Source: Deltaproteobacteria bacterium
GTDB lineage: Bacteria; Desulfobacterota; Syntrophia; Syntrophales; UBA8958
Direction: 5' to 3'
Length of the DNA: 48,177 nucleotides
Assembly (NCBI GenBank): GCA_029561465.1
Contig: JAKQIZ010000007.1
Span: 1-48,177 of the forward strand
How positions within the stretch are numbered: the stretch's first letter is position 1; each line of letters opens with the position of its first letter. Shown here piece by piece: positions 45,181 through 48,177 of this stretch. The notes beneath the pieces were generated by a model that saw only the letters and a program-made list of their open reading frames with translations, was not told where the DNA came from and did not search any database. Position numbers and translations under genes: made by a program.

Positions 45181-47431
45181 AATCTCCTTTCTTGGCATGG
45201 TTCGCCGCTGCTTCTGCTTCCGGCGCGGGCAGTTCGAAGGTCACGACGGTCCCCCGTGGTTCATTGTCCCGAACGCCCACCTGGCCTCGATGCTCGGCGA
45301 TAATGGCGCTGACGATGGCCAGACCCAGACCGGTGCCGGCCCGTTTCATGGAGAAATAGGGCTCGAAGATCTTGCTCTTGAATTTTGCCGGCACCCCGAC
45401 ACCGTTGTCGGCCACCTCCACGACGGCGCGGCGCCTCTGGGCATCATAGCCGGTCCGGACCTCGATCCGGCGTTCTTCCAGCCCCAGGGCGGCCACGGCA
45501 TTGTCGAGAAGGTTCAGCATCACCCGCTTTATCTGCTCCGGATCGATATGGAGGCTGGGAATCGCCTCCCCCTTTCGGAAGGTGAAGGCAATGTCCTTGT
45601 GAGCATCCTGGAAAAGGACAATGGCATCGCCGAGAACCTCGTTCAAGTCGTTCAGGGATGGATTGGTCACCGGCATACGGGCGTACCGGGAAAAGGCGTT
45701 GACCAGGTTCTTGAGGACCTCCACCTGTCCAATGATCGTTTTGGTGCATTCCTGAAAGACATCGCCGTCTTCCTGAAGACGATCCCCATATTTCCGCTGG
45801 AGACGCTGGGCGGACAACTGAATAGGGGTCAGGGGATTTTTGATCTCGTGGGCCATGCGGCGTGCGGCCTCCCGCCAGGCCGCCGCCCGTTCCGCCTTTT
45901 GCAGTTGGGTAAGATCCTCGAACACAAGGACCATCCCCATATAATTGCCCTCGTCATCCCTGATGACCGTGGTCGTGATGAGGATGGTGAGGAAACGGTC
46001 CTTGAGGGTTATGGCAAGCTGCCGCTCCACGAATCCGTTTTCACTTTCTTTGAGTTCCCCCAGCAACTCCTTCACCAGCGCCAGGTGTTCGGCGCTCAGG
46101 ACATCCTGATAGGGACGGTTCAGGACCTTCTCCGTCTTGATCTCCAGCATCCGTTCCGCGGCCCGGTTAATGATGGTGATTACGTCATGTTTGTCCACTG
46201 AAACCACCCCAGCGGAAACATTGCTGAGAACCGCCTCCATGTATTTCCGTCGCTGTTCGAGATCGAGATTGGCCAGTTCCAGGTTTTGCTTACTTTTTTT
46301 GAGGTCCTTGGTCATGGAATTGAAGGAATCCACGAGTGTCCCGATCTCATCGTCCGCGGCAATATCGATCCGGTAATCGAGATCACCCCGGGCGATGCGG
46401 CCTGTGGCGTCGGCGAGATCCTGGATGGGTACGGTGATCTGTTTGGCCAAAAAGAGGCCGAACCAGGTCGCGGAAAAAACAATGAGGAGGGTCACGATGG
46501 ACAGGGTCACGATATAGGTGAATTTGATCGGGTTCTTGAGAAGACTCAACTGCTTGTACTCTTCTGATGTCTTTGATATTACTGCCATTTTATCCACAAA
46601 AGCGCGGGGAATGTAATAGCCTACCGCCACCATGCCCACGACTTCACCGGTGGCCAGCAGACTGTAGATGGGGGCGACGCCACTGATGATGTTGCCGCTG
46701 CCAGAAGAGTGTTCCGCCACGACCTCCTTCCCCGCAAACACCTCCTCGACAAGATTCGGAGGCAGGTTCAGCGGAACGATATGGGAGTTTTGCGAGTCCT
46801 GGACAATGACCTTTTCCCGCATACTATCGAAATGCACTTCCAACAGACCAAGGTTGTAGGCCTTCTGCCGCTGTTCCACCAAGGTGCGCAGATACTTTCC
46901 CCGCTCCTTTTCATAAAGGCGGCTTTCCGTAATGTCCCCGCTGATCTGACGGGCATAAAACTTAGCGTAATCGGAAGTATATTTATACGAGGTCTGGGCC
47001 ATTTCCAGCGTGCTGTTCAGAGCGTCGCCAATGCGGATATTGAACCAGTTCTCGATGCTGTAAGACAGGAAATTGATGGATACCAGAAACAGGACAAAGG
47101 TCGGAATGAGGGTCAGGCTGACAAAGGCCGCCACCAGCTTGGTCCGGATCCGGGAACCGATGACCCCATGGCGGCGCTCGTAAACCAGCTTGACGAGGTT
47201 CCTCATGATGAGGAATATTAACAGGATGATCAGGATGATATTGATGTTGATGAGGCCGAAGATGAGGACATTGCTGGAGATAGGCAGGATAGTTTCCTGC
47301 TTGGTAAGATGGGTCTCGAGAAAGGTGAGCAGGACGACGAGGATGACCGTGACGACGATGAGAATACGCTCCCGCTTCCGGCGGCGCAGTTCCTTTACGT
47401 CCAAAAGGGGCGCGGAACGATCCCGGGTCAA
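45173..47431 (-). CDS. NtrY-like membrane sensor histidine kinase
   Basis: TM region, HAMP, PAS, AHEIKNPLTPIQLSAQRLQRKYG, GVGVPAKFKSKIFEPYFSMKRAGTGLGLAIV. Confidence 0.93.
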   Translation of the reverse strand: MTRDRSAPLLDVKELRRRKRERILIVVTVILVVLLTFLETHLTKQETILPISSNVLIFGLININIILIILLIFLIMRNLVKLVYERRHGVIGSRIRTKLVAAFVSLTLIPTFVLFLVSINFLSYSIENWFNIRIGDALNSTLEMAQTSYKYTSDYAKFYARQISGDITESRLYEKERGKYLRTLVEQRQKAYNLGLLEVHFDSMREKVIVQDSQNSHIVPLNLPPNLVEEVFAGKEVVAEHSSGSGNIISGVAPIYSLLATGEVVGMVAVGYYIPRAFVDKMAVISKTSEEYKQLSLLKNPIKFTYIVTLSIVTLLIVFSATWFGLFLAKQITVPIQDLADATGRIARGDLDYRIDIAADDEIGTLVDSFNSMTKDLKKSKQNLELANLDLEQRRKYMEAVLSNVSAGVVSVDKHDVITIINRAAERMLEIKTEKVLNRPYQDVLSAEHLALVKELLGELKESENGFVERQLAITLKDRFLTILITTTVIRDDEGNYMGMVLVFEDLTQLQKAERAAAWREAARRMAHEIKNPLTPIQLSAQRLQRKYGDRLQEDGDVFQECTKTIIGQVEVLKNLVNAFSRYARMPVTNPSLNDLNEVLGDAIVLFQDAHKDIAFTFRKGEAIPSLHIDPEQIKRVMLNLLDNAVAALGLEERRIEVRTGYDAQRRRAVVEVADNGVGVPAKFKSKIFEPYFSMKRAGTGLGLAIVSAIIAEHRGQVGVRDNEPRGTVVTFELPAPEAEAAANHAKKGDYA

Positions 47432-48045
47432 AAGGCCACCTCCTTACGGTACCAGTCCGTCTCGAAATCCCAGAGGGAGACGAAAAAGAATACATATTCC
47501 ATATACAGGGGAAGCCGGACCTTGTCGAGCTTGGCCTTGATCAAAAGATAATAGGTGCCCCGGTTGCGGTCGACATTTCGGGGAATCGCTATATGGGCCG
47601 TCAGCTCCGCCATGGCCCGCTTGGCGCCTTCGAGGTCTTGAAAAGCGGTGGGATTACCGTTGTGATCCATGGAAACGAGAAAGATCTTTTTAACATTGTC
47701 GTATTTGACGGTCTGCCGGACCACCACGGCGGCGATTTTTTTGTCGGGCCAGAAATTGCGTTCCCGGTAGAAATCGACGAGAAAGGTAAAAGTTGTAGGC
47801 ACCCCGGCCATAATCGCCGATTCCATGCCGCCGGTGAAACAGTTCGTCACGCGGGCAAATACGGTGAATCTATCGGGCTGTCTGGCAACCAGCACGTCGC
47901 CGATCTGGGCCTCCCGGGCCGCGGATCCCGCGGGGCACAGCCAGGAGCCCATTATGAATAATATCGTTATAATGAGTCGTGACAATGTCTTTTCCCCGAA
48001 CTTCGCCGACGGCCATAGGAAAAGGAAGCGGAGCTGCATGCATGA
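47428..48045 (-). CDS. DUF4390-like exported protein
   Basis: Conserved block VFARVTNCFTGGMESAIMAGVPTTFTFLVDFYRERNFWPDKKIA and position directly upstream of ntrY-like gene; exact start uncertain. Confidence 0.65.
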   Translation of the reverse strand, partial: SCMQLRFLFLWPSAKFGEKTLSRLIITILFIMGSWLCPAGSAAREAQIGDVLVARQPDRFTVFARVTNCFTGGMESAIMAGVPTTFTFLVDFYRERNFWPDKKIAAVVVRQTVKYDNVKKIFLVSMDHNGNPTAFQDLEGAKRAMAELTAHIAIPRNVDRNRGTYYLLIKAKLDKVRLPLYMEYVFFFVSLWDFETDWYRKEVAF

Positions 48046-48177
48046 TATCCGGATCGAGTTGCCAAACCCATTTGCCGACGGCGGTGCAACTGCGGCCACG
48101 CCATCCTCCCTGAGAGCCTGATCTGCTGCCTGATGGAACCTGGAAGAGCATGAATTACCGATCACCATGATGGCTCC

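Noticed and set aside
1-48177. CRISPR arrays, tRNA (including selC), rRNA and prophage genes
   Set aside because: None recognised by eye; a tRNAscan-SE/Infernal run would be needed to exclude small RNAs formally.

Overview
Window from a GC-rich, probably Desulfobacterota/deltaproteobacterial genome (taxon inferred from gene content). The most notable region is about 0-11.3 kb, a divergent extracytoplasmic redox locus. Minus strand: a cytochrome b/multiheme c fusion running off the window edge, a double rhodanese-like protein, an 8-heme cytochrome and an 11-heme cytochrome. Plus strand: a rhodanese, a tetraheme cytochrome, a DUF1573-like protein, a UGSC-type protein and a paralogue of its C-terminal half. 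Three genes here (5823-4582 on minus, 7342-8061 and 8144-9898 on plus) appear split in the ORF track by a single in-frame TGA. In the two plus-strand genes the TGA lies at a recognised Cys/Sec position (TN[U]ACT matching the S-C-G-C-T motif of DUF1573; D[U]GSCTS in the UGSC family), and a SECIS-like hairpin follows within about 25 nt. I read these as exported selenoproteins, and the cytochrome as a plausible but weaker third. The rest of the window holds an FAD/NAD oxidoreductase, a decayed ABC-3 permease remnant, galE, hsp20, lon, a TetR-TolC-HlyD-ABC efflux operon, DUF362/4Fe-4S proteins, a MITE-like element with 17-bp inverted repeats, hemerythrin-like genes, a frameshifted GNAT, an acyl-CoA synthetase-like gene, a SIR2 deacylase, a complete liv operon, a possible PD-(D/E)XK-type protein, a NapH-like ferredoxin protein, a flippase-like membrane protein, a CHAT/TPR lipoprotein flanked by ~125-bp direct repeats, and an NtrY/NtrX pair with a DUF4390 protein. 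No rRNA, tRNA or CRISPR was recognised.
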